Shown: positions 20,405 through 31,132, counted from the stretch's first letter. The stretch is DNA of 64,000 nucleotides from an uncultured Lutibacter sp. (GCF_947495725.1 NZ_CANLZZ010000006.1:248001-312000); one strand, 5' to 3'. Notes: generated from the sequence alone by a model not told the origin. Made by a program: numbers and translations.

Positions 20405-21010
20405 ATGGCAAGATATACAGGACCAAAAACTAAGATTGCTCGAAAATTTGGTGAAGCAATTTTTGGAGAAGATAAGTCTTTTGAAAAAAGAAATTATCCT
20501 CCAGGACAACATGGAAACAATAGACGTAGAGGAAAAAAATCTGAATACGCTATCCAATTAGCTGAAAAGCAAAAAGCAAAATATACTTATGGAATTTTAG
20601 AGAAACAATTCTCTAACTTGTTCAAAAAAGCGTCTGCATCTACAGGAGTAACTGGTGAAATTTTATTACAATTATGTGAGTCACGTTTAGATAATGTGGT
20701 TTATAGATTAGGAATTGCACCAAGTCGTAGTGGAGCACGTCAATTAGTATCACACCGTCATATTACTGTGAATGGAGAGTTAGTTAATGTACCTTCTTAT
20801 TCTTTAAAAGCTGGTGATGTTGTTGCTGTAAGAGAAAAGTCGAAATCCTTAGTTGCTATTGAAGATTCATTGGCTAACAGAAATGATGTTTATGAATGGC
20901 TGACTTGGAATTCTGATACTAAACAAGGTAATTTTGTTAGTGTCCCAGAAAGAATTCAAATTCCAGAGAACATTAAGGAACAATTAATAGTAGAGTTATA
21001 CTCTAAATAA
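20405..21010 (+). CDS. rpsD: 30S ribosomal protein S4, zinc-free form
   Basis: S4 is a primary 16S binder and a known translational repressor. The 201-residue product has [36 protein letters not shown] and an S4 RNA-binding domain ([31 protein letters not shown]). No zinc-knuckle cysteines are present at the N-terminus. The gene follows the hairpin leader at 20341-20390. Confidence 0.98.
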   Translation: MARYTGPKTKIARKFGEAIFGEDKSFEKRNYPPGQHGNNRRRGKKSEYAIQLAEKQKAKYTYGILEKQFSNLFKKASASTGVTGEILLQLCESRLDNVVYRLGIAPSRSGARQLVSHRHITVNGELVNVPSYSLKAGDVVAVREKSKSLVAIEDSLANRNDVYEWLTWNSDTKQGNFVSVPERIQIPENIKEQLIVELYSK

Positions 21011-21104
21011 TAAATAACCATATTGGTATTTGGCCAAAGGATAATTAAGAACGTCTTCAAACTTAAAATCGCGCAACCAAATAACAATTAAAACGAAGAA
21101 AAAT

Positions 21105-22097
21105 ATGGCAATATTAAATTTTCAAAAGCCCGATAAAGTAATAATGATCAATTCTACTGATTTTGAAGGTAGATTTGAGTTCAGACCATTAGAGCCAGGT
21201 TTTGGTTTAACTGTTGGTAATGCTTTAAGAAGAGTGCTTTTATCTTCTTTGGAAGGATTTGCAATAACTTCACTTCGTATTGAAGGTATTGAACATGAGT
21301 TTTCAACAATTAAAGGAGTTGTAGAAGATGTTACTGAAATTATTTTAAATTTAAAACAAGTTCGTTTTAAAAAACAAATAGAGGATTCTGATAGAGAAAT
21401 AGTAAATATTTCAATAACTAATCAGGAGCAGTTAACAGCGGGTGATTTACAAAAATATATTTCTGGTTTTCAAGTATTAAATCATGATTTAGTTATTTGT
21501 AATATGGAGAAATCAGTTTCATTAGATTTTGAAATTACAATTGAAAAAGGAAGAGGATTTGTTGCGGCAGAAGAAAATAAAAAATCTGGTGTTGCTTTAG
21601 GAACGATTTTTACGGATTCAATCTTTACACCAATAAAAAATGTAAAGTATGCAATTGAAAATTTTCGTGTGGAGCAAAAAACTGATTATGAAAAATTAGT
21701 TTTTGACATTACAACTGATGGATCTATTAATCCAAAAGATGCATTAACAGAAGCTGCTAAAATATTAATTCACCACTTTATGTTGTTTTCAGATGAGAGA
21801 ATTACATTAGAAGCTGATGAAATAGCTCAAACTGAGACATATGATGAAGAATCTTTACATATGCGTCAGTTGTTAAAAACAAAGTTAGTGGATATGGATT
21901 TATCTGTTAGAGCGCTAAATTGTTTAAAAGCTGCGGAAGTTGATACATTAGGAGATTTAGTATCTTTTAATAAAAATGATTTAATGAAGTTCCGTAATTT
22001 CGGTAAAAAATCTTTGACAGAATTAGATGAACTAGTTCATAATAAAGGTTTAAGCTTTGGAATGGACTTGAGTAAATATAAATTAGACAAAGATTAG
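21105..22097 (+). CDS. rpoA: DNA-directed RNA polymerase subunit alpha
   Basis: The 330-residue alpha subunit dimerises through its N-terminal domain ([20 protein letters not shown] and [11 protein letters not shown]) to assemble RNA polymerase. It contacts upstream DNA with its C-terminal domain ([20 protein letters not shown] and [12 protein letters not shown] helices). The 94-base gap from rpsD contains only a weak 7-bp pairing (TATTTGG 21027-21033 with CCAAATA 21077-21083). No promoter is evident, so it is read from the main operon. Confidence 0.98.
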   Translation: MAILNFQKPDKVIMINSTDFEGRFEFRPLEPGFGLTVGNALRRVLLSSLEGFAITSLRIEGIEHEFSTIKGVVEDVTEIILNLKQVRFKKQIEDSDREIVNISITNQEQLTAGDLQKYISGFQVLNHDLVICNMEKSVSLDFEITIEKGRGFVAAEENKKSGVALGTIFTDSIFTPIKNVKYAIENFRVEQKTDYEKLVFDITTDGSINPKDALTEAAKILIHHFMLFSDERITLEADEIAQTETYDEESLHMRQLLKTKLVDMDLSVRALNCLKAAEVDTLGDLVSFNKNDLMKFRNFGKKSLTELDELVHNKGLSFGMDLSKYKLDKD

Positions 22098-22135
22098 TTT
22101 AAAACTTAGGTTTTAATTAAGATAAGAAATAAGAG

Positions 22136-22615
22136 ATGAGACACGGAAAGAAATTTAATCACTTAGGAAGACAAACAGCTCATAGAAAGGCGATGTTTGC
22201 TAATATGGCTTGTTCTTTAATAGAACACAAGCGTATTAATACTACAGTTGCTAAAGCTAAAGCTTTAAGACAATTTGTAGAACCATTAATTACAAAATCA
22301 AAAGACGATACCACTCATAACCGTAGAGTAGTATTTAGTTATTTAAGAAATAAATATGCTGTAACTGAATTGTTTAAAGAAGTATCTGTAAAAGTTGCTG
22401 ATAGACCAGGAGGTTATGTACGTATAATTAAATTAGGTAACCGTCAAGGAGATAATGCTCCAATGGCAATGGTTGAATTAGTTGATTATAACACAACTTA
22501 TAATCCAAACAATAAGAAGAAGAAGAAATCTACTCGTAGAGGTAGGTCTAAATCTTCTGAAACTGTTGAAGCACAGGCGGTTGATTCTGTTGAAGAAAAG
22601 AAAGACGATAATTAA
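22136..22615 (+). CDS. rplQ: 50S ribosomal protein L17 with charged C-terminal extension
   Basis: L17 lies near the tunnel exit. The first 120 residues match the family ([20 protein letters not shown], and [21 protein letters not shown]). The 159-residue product adds a Lys/Arg then Asp/Glu tail ([18 protein letters not shown] onward) that E. coli L17 (127 residues) lacks; such tails are common in Bacteroidota. It is the last gene of the superoperon, before a strong terminator. Confidence 0.97.
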   Translation: MRHGKKFNHLGRQTAHRKAMFANMACSLIEHKRINTTVAKAKALRQFVEPLITKSKDDTTHNRRVVFSYLRNKYAVTELFKEVSVKVADRPGGYVRIIKLGNRQGDNAPMAMVELVDYNTTYNPNNKKKKKSTRRGRSKSSETVEAQAVDSVEEKKDDN

Positions 22616-22639
22616 TGATAATAATTCGTTGATAATATT

Positions 22640-22675
22640 AAAAGGATAAGCTATTTATAGTTTATCCTTTTTTTT
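22640..22675 (+). terminator. Terminator of the ribosomal superoperon
   Basis: AAAAGGATAAGCTA pairs with TAGTTTATCCTTTT (14 pairs, one G-U, TTTA loop), followed by a T run to 22675. It lies 24 bases after the rplQ stop. Confidence 0.85.
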
Positions 22676-22682
22676 ATATTTG
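22675..22682 (+). promoter_or_regulatory. Candidate -7 box for carA
   Basis: TATATTTG fits the Bacteroidota -7 consensus TAnnTTTG and overlaps the end of the rplQ terminator T run. It ends 37 bases before the carA start. No good TTTG lies at the -33 distance. Confidence 0.4.
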
Positions 22683-22719
22683 AACCTGAAATTAAAATTT
22701 TAAAAAGCAACTACAACTA

Positions 22720-23826
22720 ATGAAGTACACAAAACGAAAAAAGGCTATTTTATTATTAGCTGATGGAACAGTTTTCGAAGGAAAATCTATAGGAAGAGAA
22801 GGAACAGCTTTTGGAGAGATTTGTTATAATACTGGTATGACTGGTTATCAGGAAGTTTTTACTGATCCTTCATATTTTGGACAAATTATGCTTACAACCA
22901 ATGCACATATTGGTAATTATGGAGTTAATGAAGATGAAATTGAATCTGATTCAGTTAAAATAGCTGGTTTAGTATGTAAAAATTTCAGTTTTAACTATTC
23001 TAGACCTAATTCTCAAGGTTCGCTTGAAAATTACTTTGAAAAAGAAAATGTTATGGCAATTTCTGATATTGATACTAGAGCAGTAGTAAGTTATATTAGA
23101 GATAAGGGAGCAATGAATGCAGTTATATCTACAAATACTAATATTAATGAATTAAAGGAGCAATTAATGGCTGTACCAGAAATGGATGGGTTAGAATTAG
23201 CTTCAAAAGTTTCTACTAAAGAACCATACTTCTTTGGAGATAAGGATGCTCCTATTAAGATTTCAGCACTTGATATTGGAATTAAAAAGAATATTTTACG
23301 AAACTTAGCAAATAGAGGTTGTTACATAAAAGTATTTCCTTACAATGCTTCATTTGAAGATTTGAATGCATTTAACCCTGATGGTTATTTTTTATCAAAT
23401 GGACCTGGAGATCCAAATCCACTGAAAGAAGCTCAAGAAGTTGCAAAAGAAATTATTAAAAGAGATTTACCTTTATTTGGAATATGTCTAGGGCATCAAG
23501 TTATTGCATTAGCAAATGGCATTTCAACTTATAAAATGCATAATGGACATAGAGGAATTAACCATCCTGTTAAAAATATGGTTACTGGTAAAGGAGAAGT
23601 TACATCACAAAATCACGGTTTTGTTGTAAAACGTGAAGAAGTAGAAAAACATAACGATTTAGAAGTTACTCATGTTCACTTAAATGATGATACACTTGCG
23701 GGTATGAGAATGAAAGATAAAAACTGTTTTTCAGTACAATATCATCCAGAAGCGAGTCCAGGACCTCATGATTCTTCGTATTTATTTGATCAATTTATTG
23801 AAAATATAAGGTCATCTAAACAGTAA
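22720..23826 (+). CDS. carA: Carbamoyl-phosphate synthase small subunit
   Basis: CarA is the glutaminase that feeds ammonia to CarB for carbamoyl phosphate, the entry to arginine and pyrimidine synthesis. The 368-residue product has the CPSase small-chain N-domain (LLLADGTVFEGKSIGREG and TGMTGYQEVFTDPSY). Its class I glutamine amidotransferase domain has the nucleophile Cys in LFGICLGHQV and the catalytic His-Glu in QYHPEASPGPHD. The carB gene is not next to it: a terminator follows and then eno. The gene stands alone between two terminators. Confidence 0.97.
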   Translation: MKYTKRKKAILLLADGTVFEGKSIGREGTAFGEICYNTGMTGYQEVFTDPSYFGQIMLTTNAHIGNYGVNEDEIESDSVKIAGLVCKNFSFNYSRPNSQGSLENYFEKENVMAISDIDTRAVVSYIRDKGAMNAVISTNTNINELKEQLMAVPEMDGLELASKVSTKEPYFFGDKDAPIKISALDIGIKKNILRNLANRGCYIKVFPYNASFEDLNAFNPDGYFLSNGPGDPNPLKEAQEVAKEIIKRDLPLFGICLGHQVIALANGISTYKMHNGHRGINHPVKNMVTGKGEVTSQNHGFVVKREEVEKHNDLEVTHVHLNDDTLAGMRMKDKNCFSVQYHPEASPGPHDSSYLFDQFIENIRSSKQ

Positions 23827-23831
23827 AATAT

Positions 23832-23869
23832 AATAGCCACTAAATAAGTAAGTTAGTGGCTATTTTTTT
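23832..23869 (+). terminator. Terminator after carA
   Basis: AATAGCCACTAA pairs with TTAGTGGCTATT (12 pairs or so, 9-base loop), followed by a T run ending at 23869. It starts 6 bases after the carA stop. Confidence 0.85.
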
Positions 23870-23935
23870 GGGTAAAAAACGAAAACGTTATCGTATAAAA
23901 GGGATGAAATTAAATAACAATTAGGCTTAATTTTG

Positions 23936-23943
23936 TAACTTTG
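23936..23943 (+). promoter_or_regulatory. Candidate -7 box for eno
   Basis: TAACTTTG fits the TAnnTTTG consensus and ends 46 bases before the enolase start. The -33 TTTG is not obvious. Confidence 0.45.
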
Positions 23944-23977
23944 GTGTAGTAAAAAGAAGTAAAAAATAACTTAATAA

Positions 23978-25279
<1,302 letters not shown>

Positions 25280-25298
25280 AAAAAAGCGAATAAAATTT

Positions 25299-25329
25299 AA
25301 AAAAAGCCGAGTTTTAACTCGGCTTTTTT
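25299..25329 (+). terminator. Terminator after eno
   Basis: AAAAAAGCCGAGTT and AACTCGGCTTTTTT form a stem around a small T-rich loop, with a T run to 25329. It is a strong intrinsic terminator 20 bases after the stop. Confidence 0.9.
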
Positions 25330-25455
25330 GCATTTGTAATAATATATACATAATTAGAAAATCAATAGTCTATTTTTTTTTATGATATCTTAAAATTGAT
25401 TAAATTCGCTACTATTAAGTATTAAGAATTAACATAATATTATTCAGAATTAACT

Positions 25456-26742
25456 ATGTCGAAAACAGCAATATTAGAAGTAGATGGTAAGAGGTATGAA
25501 TTTCCGATTTTAATTGGATCCGAAAATGAAGTATCGATTGATATAAGTAAATTGAGGACCATTACTGGTGGTATTACAACTATTGATCCAGGGTTTAAAA
25601 ATACTAGCTCATGCCAAAGTGCTATAACATTTTTAGATGGAGAAAAAGGAATATTGCGCTACAGAGGATATGCAATTGAAGAGTTAGCCGAAAAGGCCGA
25701 TTTTTTGGAGGTAGCTTATTTGTTGATTTTTGGGGAGCTTCCAACTAAAGAACAAAATAAGAAATTTCATAGAGATATTCAAAAACAATCTTTAGTTGAT
25801 ACAGACGTACAGAAAATTTTAGATGGATTTCCAAAAACTGCTCATCCAATGGGAGTTGTTTCTGCATTAACCAGTGCGTTAACCGCTTTTAATCCAAAAA
25901 GTGTAAATGTAGATTCTGAAGAAGCAATGTACAATGCAGTTGTTAAAATTTTAGCAAAACTACCTGTTTTGGCTGCTTGGGCATATAGAAAAGAAGAAGG
26001 TTTACCATTAGAATATGGAGATAATTCATTAGGATATGTTGAAAACTTTTTGAAAATGATGTTTGATCTTCCTAATGAAGTGTATAAGTCAAATCCAGTA
26101 ATTGTAAATGCATTAGATAAATTATTAATCTTACATGCCGATCACGAACAAAACTGTTCAACATCAACAGTAAGAATTGCAGGTTCTTCACATGCTGGCT
26201 TATTTGCTTCTATTTCAGCCGGTATTTCAGCATTATGGGGTCCTTTACATGGAGGTGCAAATCAGGCAGTTATTGAAATGCTTGAAGATATTAAAGCAGA
26301 TGGTGGAGATTTTCAAAAATATATAGAAAAAGCAAAAGATAAAAATGACCCATTCCGTTTGATGGGATTTGGTCATAGAGTTTATAAAAACTTTGATCCA
26401 CGAGCAAAAATTATAAAAGTTGCAGCAGATGAAGTTTTAGCAGATTTAGGAATTGATGACCCAGTACTTGATATTGCTAGAGGATTAGCAGAAGTAGCAT
26501 TGAGTGATGAATATTTTAAATCAAGAAATTTATATCCAAATGTAGATTTTTATTCTGGAATTATTTATAGAGCTTTAGGTATTCCTGTACCTATGTTTAC
26601 AGTTATGTTTGCTTTAGGTAGATTACCAGGTTGGATTGCTCAATGGAGAGAAATGAGATTGAATAAAGAACCTATTGGAAGACCTAGACAATTATATGTA
26701 GGGGCAACTGAAAGAGCTTTTGTTGCAGAAAATAAGAGATAG
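25456..26742 (+). CDS. gltA: Citrate synthase (type II, hexameric class)
   Basis: This enzyme condenses oxaloacetate and acetyl-CoA into citrate, entering the TCA cycle. The 428-residue product has the type II N-terminal beta-strand extension (KRYEFPILIG), the GYAIEELAEKADFLEVAYLL region, HADHEQNCSTSTVR, and the catalytic histidines in WGPLHGGANQ and GFGHRVYKN, with the catalytic aspartate region NVDFYSGI. A weak TAAATTCG -7-like box lies about 45 bases upstream. It is followed by its own terminator. Confidence 0.97.
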   Translation: MSKTAILEVDGKRYEFPILIGSENEVSIDISKLRTITGGITTIDPGFKNTSSCQSAITFLDGEKGILRYRGYAIEELAEKADFLEVAYLLIFGELPTKEQNKKFHRDIQKQSLVDTDVQKILDGFPKTAHPMGVVSALTSALTAFNPKSVNVDSEEAMYNAVVKILAKLPVLAAWAYRKEEGLPLEYGDNSLGYVENFLKMMFDLPNEVYKSNPVIVNALDKLLILHADHEQNCSTSTVRIAGSSHAGLFASISAGISALWGPLHGGANQAVIEMLEDIKADGGDFQKYIEKAKDKNDPFRLMGFGHRVYKNFDPRAKIIKVAADEVLADLGIDDPVLDIARGLAEVALSDEYFKSRNLYPNVDFYSGIIYRALGIPVPMFTVMFALGRLPGWIAQWREMRLNKEPIGRPRQLYVGATERAFVAENKR

Positions 26743-26768
26743 ATAAAATAGTACATAAAATGAATATT

Positions 26769-26797
26769 AAAACCTCATATTAAATTATGGGGTTTTT
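26769..26797 (+). terminator. Terminator after gltA
   Basis: AAAACCTCATA pairs with TATGGGGTTTT (11 pairs, one G-U, 6-base loop), followed by a short T run. It lies 26 bases after the gltA stop and just before the next gene. Confidence 0.75.
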
Positions 26798-26823
26798 CTA
26801 TTTTAGCCAAAAATGTTTATAAT

Positions 26824-27738
26824 ATGATAAACCTTAATGTTCAAAATGAAACCTCTAGGCTTAGAGCTGTGGTTTTAGGTATTGCAAACAATATTGGACC
26901 TATTCCAACTATTGACGAAGCTTATGACCCTAAGTCTATTGAACATATTAAAGCAGGAACATATCCAACAGAAATGGATATGATTTCCGAAATGGAAGCT
27001 TTAAATAAAGTTTTTGAAAAATATAATGTAAAGGTATACAGGCCAAAAATTATTAAAAATTATAACCAAATATTCTCCAGAGATATTGCCTTTGTTTTAG
27101 GAGATAAATTAATTAAATCAAATATTTTACCCGATAGAGAGAAAGAAATTGAAGCTATCCAGTATGTGCTTGATGAAATTGATCCAAGTAAAATTATTTC
27201 GGCAGAAGAAGATGTGCATTTTGAAGGAGGGGATGTTATGCTATGGGAAAATTATATTTTTATAGGAACCTATAAAGGAGAAGATTATAAAGATATTATT
27301 ACTGCTCGCACCAATATGAAAGGAGTAAATTTTATTAAGAAATTATTTCCCAATAAAATTGTAAAAGAATTTGACCTAGTGAAATCTAATACAAATGCAA
27401 AAGAGAATGCTTTGCATCTAGATTGTTGTTTTCAACCAGTAGGTAAAAACAAGGGAATTATTCATAAAGAAGGATTTAAAAATGAAAGTGATTATATGTT
27501 TTTAGTAAATCTTTTTGGTTTAGATAATTTGTTTCACATTTCAAAGGATGAAATGTATCAAATGTTTTCAAATGTATTCTCAATATCAGAGAAAGTAGTA
27601 GTTTCGGAAAAAAACTTTACCCGCCTAAATAATTGGTTAAGAGCTAATGATTTTATTGTTGAGGAAGTTCCATATGCCGAAATTGGAAAACAAGAAGGTT
27701 TATTAAGATGTTCTACAATGCCATTAATAAGAGATTGA
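26824..27738 (+). CDS. Arginine deiminase/DDAH-superfamily amidinohydrolase
   Basis: The 304-residue protein has the catalytic set of the guanidine-modifying superfamily: HFEGGD near residue 132, a catalytic His in ALHLDCCF near 198, and the nucleophilic Cys296 in LLRCSTMPL. Family members hydrolyse arginine or methylated arginines to citrulline, or transfer amidino groups. The short length and single domain are closest to dimethylarginine dimethylaminohydrolase (DDAH) and related hydrolases. It lies one base before a CtlX-like gene, so the pair is one transcript and probably one pathway. The exact substrate cannot be read from sequence. Confidence 0.8.
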   Translation: MINLNVQNETSRLRAVVLGIANNIGPIPTIDEAYDPKSIEHIKAGTYPTEMDMISEMEALNKVFEKYNVKVYRPKIIKNYNQIFSRDIAFVLGDKLIKSNILPDREKEIEAIQYVLDEIDPSKIISAEEDVHFEGGDVMLWENYIFIGTYKGEDYKDIITARTNMKGVNFIKKLFPNKIVKEFDLVKSNTNAKENALHLDCCFQPVGKNKGIIHKEGFKNESDYMFLVNLFGLDNLFHISKDEMYQMFSNVFSISEKVVVSEKNFTRLNNWLRANDFIVEEVPYAEIGKQEGLLRCSTMPLIRD

Positions 27739-27739
27739 A

Positions 27740-28675
27740 ATGAAACAAGTTACAAATTCAATTTTAATGATTCGTCCAGTTCAATTTAGAATGAACGAAC
27801 AAACTGCTGTTAATAATTACTATCAACAATCTTTAGAAAGTTTAAGTCCAGAAACAATTCAATTTAAGGCTTTACAAGAATTTGATTCTTTTGTAGAAAA
27901 ATTAAAAGGCATAGGAGTTAATGTTGTTGTAATTAATGATAGAAAAGAAACAGATACTCCAGATTCTATTTTTCCAAATAACTGGATGAGTTTTCATGAA
28001 AACGGAACTGTAGGTATTTACCCAATGTTTGCTGAAAACAGAAGACTTGAAAGAAGAGATGACATTTTTGATATTCTTGAAGAAGAAGGTTTTATAATTG
28101 AAAATTTTATTGATTATACATCAGCAGAAGAGGAAGATTTATTTTTGGAAGGAACAGGAAGTTTATTATTAGATAGAGTACATGGAAAAGCCTACTGTGC
28201 TTTGTCACCTCGCGCAGATGAAGATTTATTTATTGAATTTTGTGAAGATTTTGAGTTTACGCCAATTCCTTTTATTTCATATCAAAGTGTAAATAATAAT
28301 CGTTTACCAATTTATCATACAAACGTAATGATGGCTTTGGCAGAAACTTTTGCCGTTATTTGTTTAGAAAGTATTGATGATAAAAAGGAACGAAAAAGTG
28401 TTGTTAAACATTTAAAAGAAGATGGAAAAGAAATTATTGCTATAACTGAGGCTCAGGTTAATAGTTTTGCTGGAAATATGTTGCAGGTTGTTGGAGAAAA
28501 TGAAGAAAGGTTTTTAGTAATGTCTACTTCAGCCTTTAATAGTTTAACAAATACGCAATTAAAAACTATAGAAAAGCATTGTAAAATTTTACACAGTTCA
28601 TTAGATACTATTGAGGCTTGTGGAGGAGGAAGTGCTAGATGTATGATGGCTGAAGTTTTTCTTCCAAAGAAATAG
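27740..28675 (+). CDS. ctlX: CtlX-like citrulline-utilisation hydrolase
   Basis: This 311-residue protein belongs to the same pentein fold as its neighbour but is a different family. It has TPDSIFPNNWMSFHENGTV, the FLEGTGSLLLDR strand with the catalytic acid, the catalytic His in IYHTNVMM (about residue 192) and Cys301 in SARCMMAEVFLP. These match the citrulline utilisation hydrolase CtlX described in Francisella, and Bacteroidota homologues carry that name. Next to a citrulline-producing DDAH-like enzyme it would consume the product. That coupling is inferred. Confidence 0.75.
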   Translation: MKQVTNSILMIRPVQFRMNEQTAVNNYYQQSLESLSPETIQFKALQEFDSFVEKLKGIGVNVVVINDRKETDTPDSIFPNNWMSFHENGTVGIYPMFAENRRLERRDDIFDILEEEGFIIENFIDYTSAEEEDLFLEGTGSLLLDRVHGKAYCALSPRADEDLFIEFCEDFEFTPIPFISYQSVNNNRLPIYHTNVMMALAETFAVICLESIDDKKERKSVVKHLKEDGKEIIAITEAQVNSFAGNMLQVVGENEERFLVMSTSAFNSLTNTQLKTIEKHCKILHSSLDTIEACGGGSARCMMAEVFLPKK

Positions 28676-28705
28676 ATATTATAAGATAATTTAGTATTTT
28701 TAGGG

Positions 28706-29122
28706 ATGCTTTCAATGAAAACTAAATATGGGTTAAAAGCCTTAAGTTATTTGGCTAAGCAAGAGCCAAACTGTCCTGTATTGATTTCGGATATTTCAGA
28801 ATCAGAGAATATTTCAAAAAAATTTTTAGAGAGTATTTTACTTTTGCTCAAAAAAAATGGATTTCTAGCCTCAAAGAAAGGTAAAGGAGGAGGTTATTAT
28901 TTGTTAAAATCGCCAAAGGATATAAAAATATCTTCAGTGATAAGAGTTTTAGAAGGACCTATTGCAATGTTACCTTGCGTAAGTTTAAATTATTATGAAA
29001 GGTGCGATGATTGTAAAAGTGAAGAAGCATGTAGCTTAAATCGTTTAATGGCCGAAGTTAGAGATAGTACTTTAAAAATATTAGAAAATAAAACATTAGA
29101 AAATTTCCATTGTGGCGAATAA
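28706..29122 (+). CDS. Rrf2-family transcriptional regulator with four-cysteine cluster
   Basis: This is a 138-residue winged-helix regulator. The Rrf2 start MLSMKTKYGLKALSYLA is followed by a recognition-helix region (ISDISESENISKKFLESILLLL) and wing GKGGGYYLL. After VLEGPIAMLP come four cysteines: Cys91, 100, 103 and 109. Rrf2 proteins with three or more Cys here (IscR, NsrR, RirA) usually bind an Fe-S cluster and sense iron, NO or redox state. It follows ctlX by 30 bases and may be co-transcribed with it. It ends at a bidirectional terminator. Confidence 0.9.
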   Translation: MLSMKTKYGLKALSYLAKQEPNCPVLISDISESENISKKFLESILLLLKKNGFLASKKGKGGGYYLLKSPKDIKISSVIRVLEGPIAMLPCVSLNYYERCDDCKSEEACSLNRLMAEVRDSTLKILENKTLENFHCGE

Positions 29123-29146
29123 TAAGTTTGCAATTTAAATTATAAA

Positions 29147-29176
29147 AAAAAACACTGCCAATTGGCAGTGTTTTTT
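29147..29176. terminator. Bidirectional terminator between the Rrf2 gene and the 601-residue gene
   Basis: AAAACACTGCCA and TTGGCAGTGTTTT form a perfect palindrome flanked by A and T runs, so it can stop transcription from both sides. Confidence 0.9.
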
Positions 29177-29179
29177 GTT

Positions 29180-30985
29180 TTAAGCTTTTTCAAATATTGG
29201 AATTTGAATATTAACTAACTCATTTTTAAGTTTATCTAATTCTAAACTTAAGGCAGAGTTACTAATTTCAAAATAATTTTTTGTACAAGAAAATAATTCC
29301 TCATAGTATGCAATTCCATCTTTCAAATTATTTTTAAAAGTGGTTAAATATTTTTCATTTTTTAAAGTAAGTGTATCTTTAAACTCGTTTACTTTATTTG
29401 AAAAATAATCGATATACATAGATAATTCTTTAATAAACATATGAGGTCTATGATTTACATCAATTACATTATTTTTTCCGTAAATATGACCCACCATTTC
29501 TTTTAAAGATACTTCTTTTGTATAATAAGCCATATTTGGACCAGGACAAATTGCAACTCCTTGATCTTCTCCTTTTCTTTCAACACCATAGGCAATTAAT
29601 GAAGAATTAGATAAACCTTCGCACAAACACGTTTTATCTGTAATTAGTTTAAACTTGTTTTCGTATGTTTCTTCATCTAAATTTTGAGCTTTAAGCTCTT
29701 CAATTTTTTGAGTTTGCATTTTTTTAGAAGCAGTACAAATTGGTTTTCCATTTTCGTCCAAGCTAAGTGCTAAGAATTTTTTAGGACAAGGACTTCCAGG
29801 TTTACCAGCTTTAATTTTAGCATTTCTAATATTGTCATTAGAACTACCTTTTAAACTGTTAAAAGGAACTCCTAAAGGAGAAACATTACTTAAAAATAAA
29901 TCCTTTTCTTTAGCTTTAATTAAAGTTTGTAATGTATCTGGTTCAACTGTAGTTGCCTCAGGAACTAATAGAAAGGGTGTTCCCCAACCAATGGAATCTA
30001 CATTGTAGTTATCCATTAAAAACTCATGTTCTTTAGAATTTCCTACACCTCCTTGCACAGTTATACTTAAATTTAAATCACTTGGTATTTCTTTTCCTGA
30101 ATTTTCTAAAGCACTTTTAAGAATGCTAAATACATCTTGCTTAAGTGTTTCTTTGTTGTTTTTAAATTCCTCTAAAATAGGACCTATTAAAAAACCATCT
30201 GAGGCAAAAGCATGACCTCCACAATTTAACCCAGATTCAATTCTATATTCGGAAACCCATAAGCCTTTTTTAGCCAAAAATTTACCTTGGATAATTGCAG
30301 ATCTGTAATCACTTACTTTTAATATTATTTTCTTTTTTAAATAGCCATCTTTTCTTGGGAAAAAATCATTGAATTTTTCGAAATAACTATATAATCTAGG
30401 GTTCATTCCTGCAGATAGAATTATAGATGATTCTAAATTACTATTTGCAAAACCTCTTAATGCGGCATGTGCATCGTTATATTCAGAAGAAAGTTTTTCT
30501 TTTCCTTTGTAATTTGCTTTGTCAAGCTTGGTCATAATGTTAACATCAATGCTACCTGGTTTTAGGTTGTTTTCAATCCATTGATGTACTTCATCTTTAA
30601 CTTTGTTATTATGAAAAGTATGAGTAAAGTTTTGTTTTAATTCAGAAAAATCTGGAAGCATTTCAATGTATTTTTCAAACTCACTACTTTTATCTTCAAA
30701 ACTTTTTTTAAGATCTTCAAATTTTCGCTTTACAATAGAGTCTACTGTGTTCAAATAAGATGTAATTCTTTTAGCTCTATAGTCATCAGCCTTATTAGAA
30801 ATGGCTTTATATGGAAGCTCAAATTTGGATGAGTAATACTCATTCATTTTTTCAATAATAACATCATCAACAATTGAAATAACAGAAGAAATACCATACT
30901 TGGCCACTTTTATTGGACTATCTAAAGTAAAAGATAATCCCATAACTGGTATGTGGAAAGTATGAGAATTATTTTTATCAGACAT
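29180..30985 (-). CDS. Unassigned 601-residue protein with TIM-barrel (nitronate monooxygenase/FMN-like) traits
   Basis: I do not recognise a named family. There is no signal peptide or membrane segment, so it is cytosolic. The first 150 residues are helical and charged. The middle has ESGLNCGGHAFASDG, VQGGVGNSKEHEF (about residue 313) and DSIGWGTPFLLVPEA (about 333). This Gly-rich spacing recalls phosphate-binding loops of FMN TIM-barrels such as nitronate monooxygenase. About five cysteines follow (CPKK near 399, ICTAS near 416, CLCEG near 453-455, ICPGP near 478) and could bind a metal or Fe-S cluster. The C-terminal 100 residues look coiled-coil. The FMN assignment is inference only. Confidence 0.7.
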   Translation of the reverse strand: MSDKNNSHTFHIPVMGLSFTLDSPIKVAKYGISSVISIVDDVIIEKMNEYYSSKFELPYKAISNKADDYRAKRITSYLNTVDSIVKRKFEDLKKSFEDKSSEFEKYIEMLPDFSELKQNFTHTFHNNKVKDEVHQWIENNLKPGSIDVNIMTKLDKANYKGKEKLSSEYNDAHAALRGFANSNLESSIILSAGMNPRLYSYFEKFNDFFPRKDGYLKKKIILKVSDYRSAIIQGKFLAKKGLWVSEYRIESGLNCGGHAFASDGFLIGPILEEFKNNKETLKQDVFSILKSALENSGKEIPSDLNLSITVQGGVGNSKEHEFLMDNYNVDSIGWGTPFLLVPEATTVEPDTLQTLIKAKEKDLFLSNVSPLGVPFNSLKGSSNDNIRNAKIKAGKPGSPCPKKFLALSLDENGKPICTASKKMQTQKIEELKAQNLDEETYENKFKLITDKTCLCEGLSNSSLIAYGVERKGEDQGVAICPGPNMAYYTKEVSLKEMVGHIYGKNNVIDVNHRPHMFIKELSMYIDYFSNKVNEFKDTLTLKNEKYLTTFKNNLKDGIAYYEELFSCTKNYFEISNSALSLELDKLKNELVNIQIPIFEKA

Positions 30986-31028
30986 ATTTTATATATTTTT
31001 AATTGATATCTATATCAGTTAGTGTGTG

Positions 31029-31036
31029 CAAAAATA
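31029..31036 (-). promoter_or_regulatory. Candidate -7 box for the 601-residue gene
   Basis: On the reverse strand this is TATTTTTG, a match to TAnnTTTG, ending 43 bases before the start codon. No clear -33 TTTG is at the usual spacing. Confidence 0.4.
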
Positions 31037-31098
31037 GTTAACTAATTGCTAATAATACTGATAGTTGTCATTATTTAACTAAAATATTGTGATATAAC

Positions 31099-31132
31099 AA
31101 AAAGTCAGTTCAACTAGTTGAACTGACTTTTA
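31099..31132 (-). terminator. Terminator after the GIN-domain gene
   Basis: AAAGTCAGTTCAACT and AGTTGAACTGACTTT form a perfect 15-bp or longer palindrome with A and T flanks, 24 bases past the stop of the reverse-strand gene. Confidence 0.85.

Noticed and set aside
21011-21104. Structured leader before rpoA
   Set aside because: Only one 7-bp pairing across a 43-base loop was found; no convincing fold or promoter.
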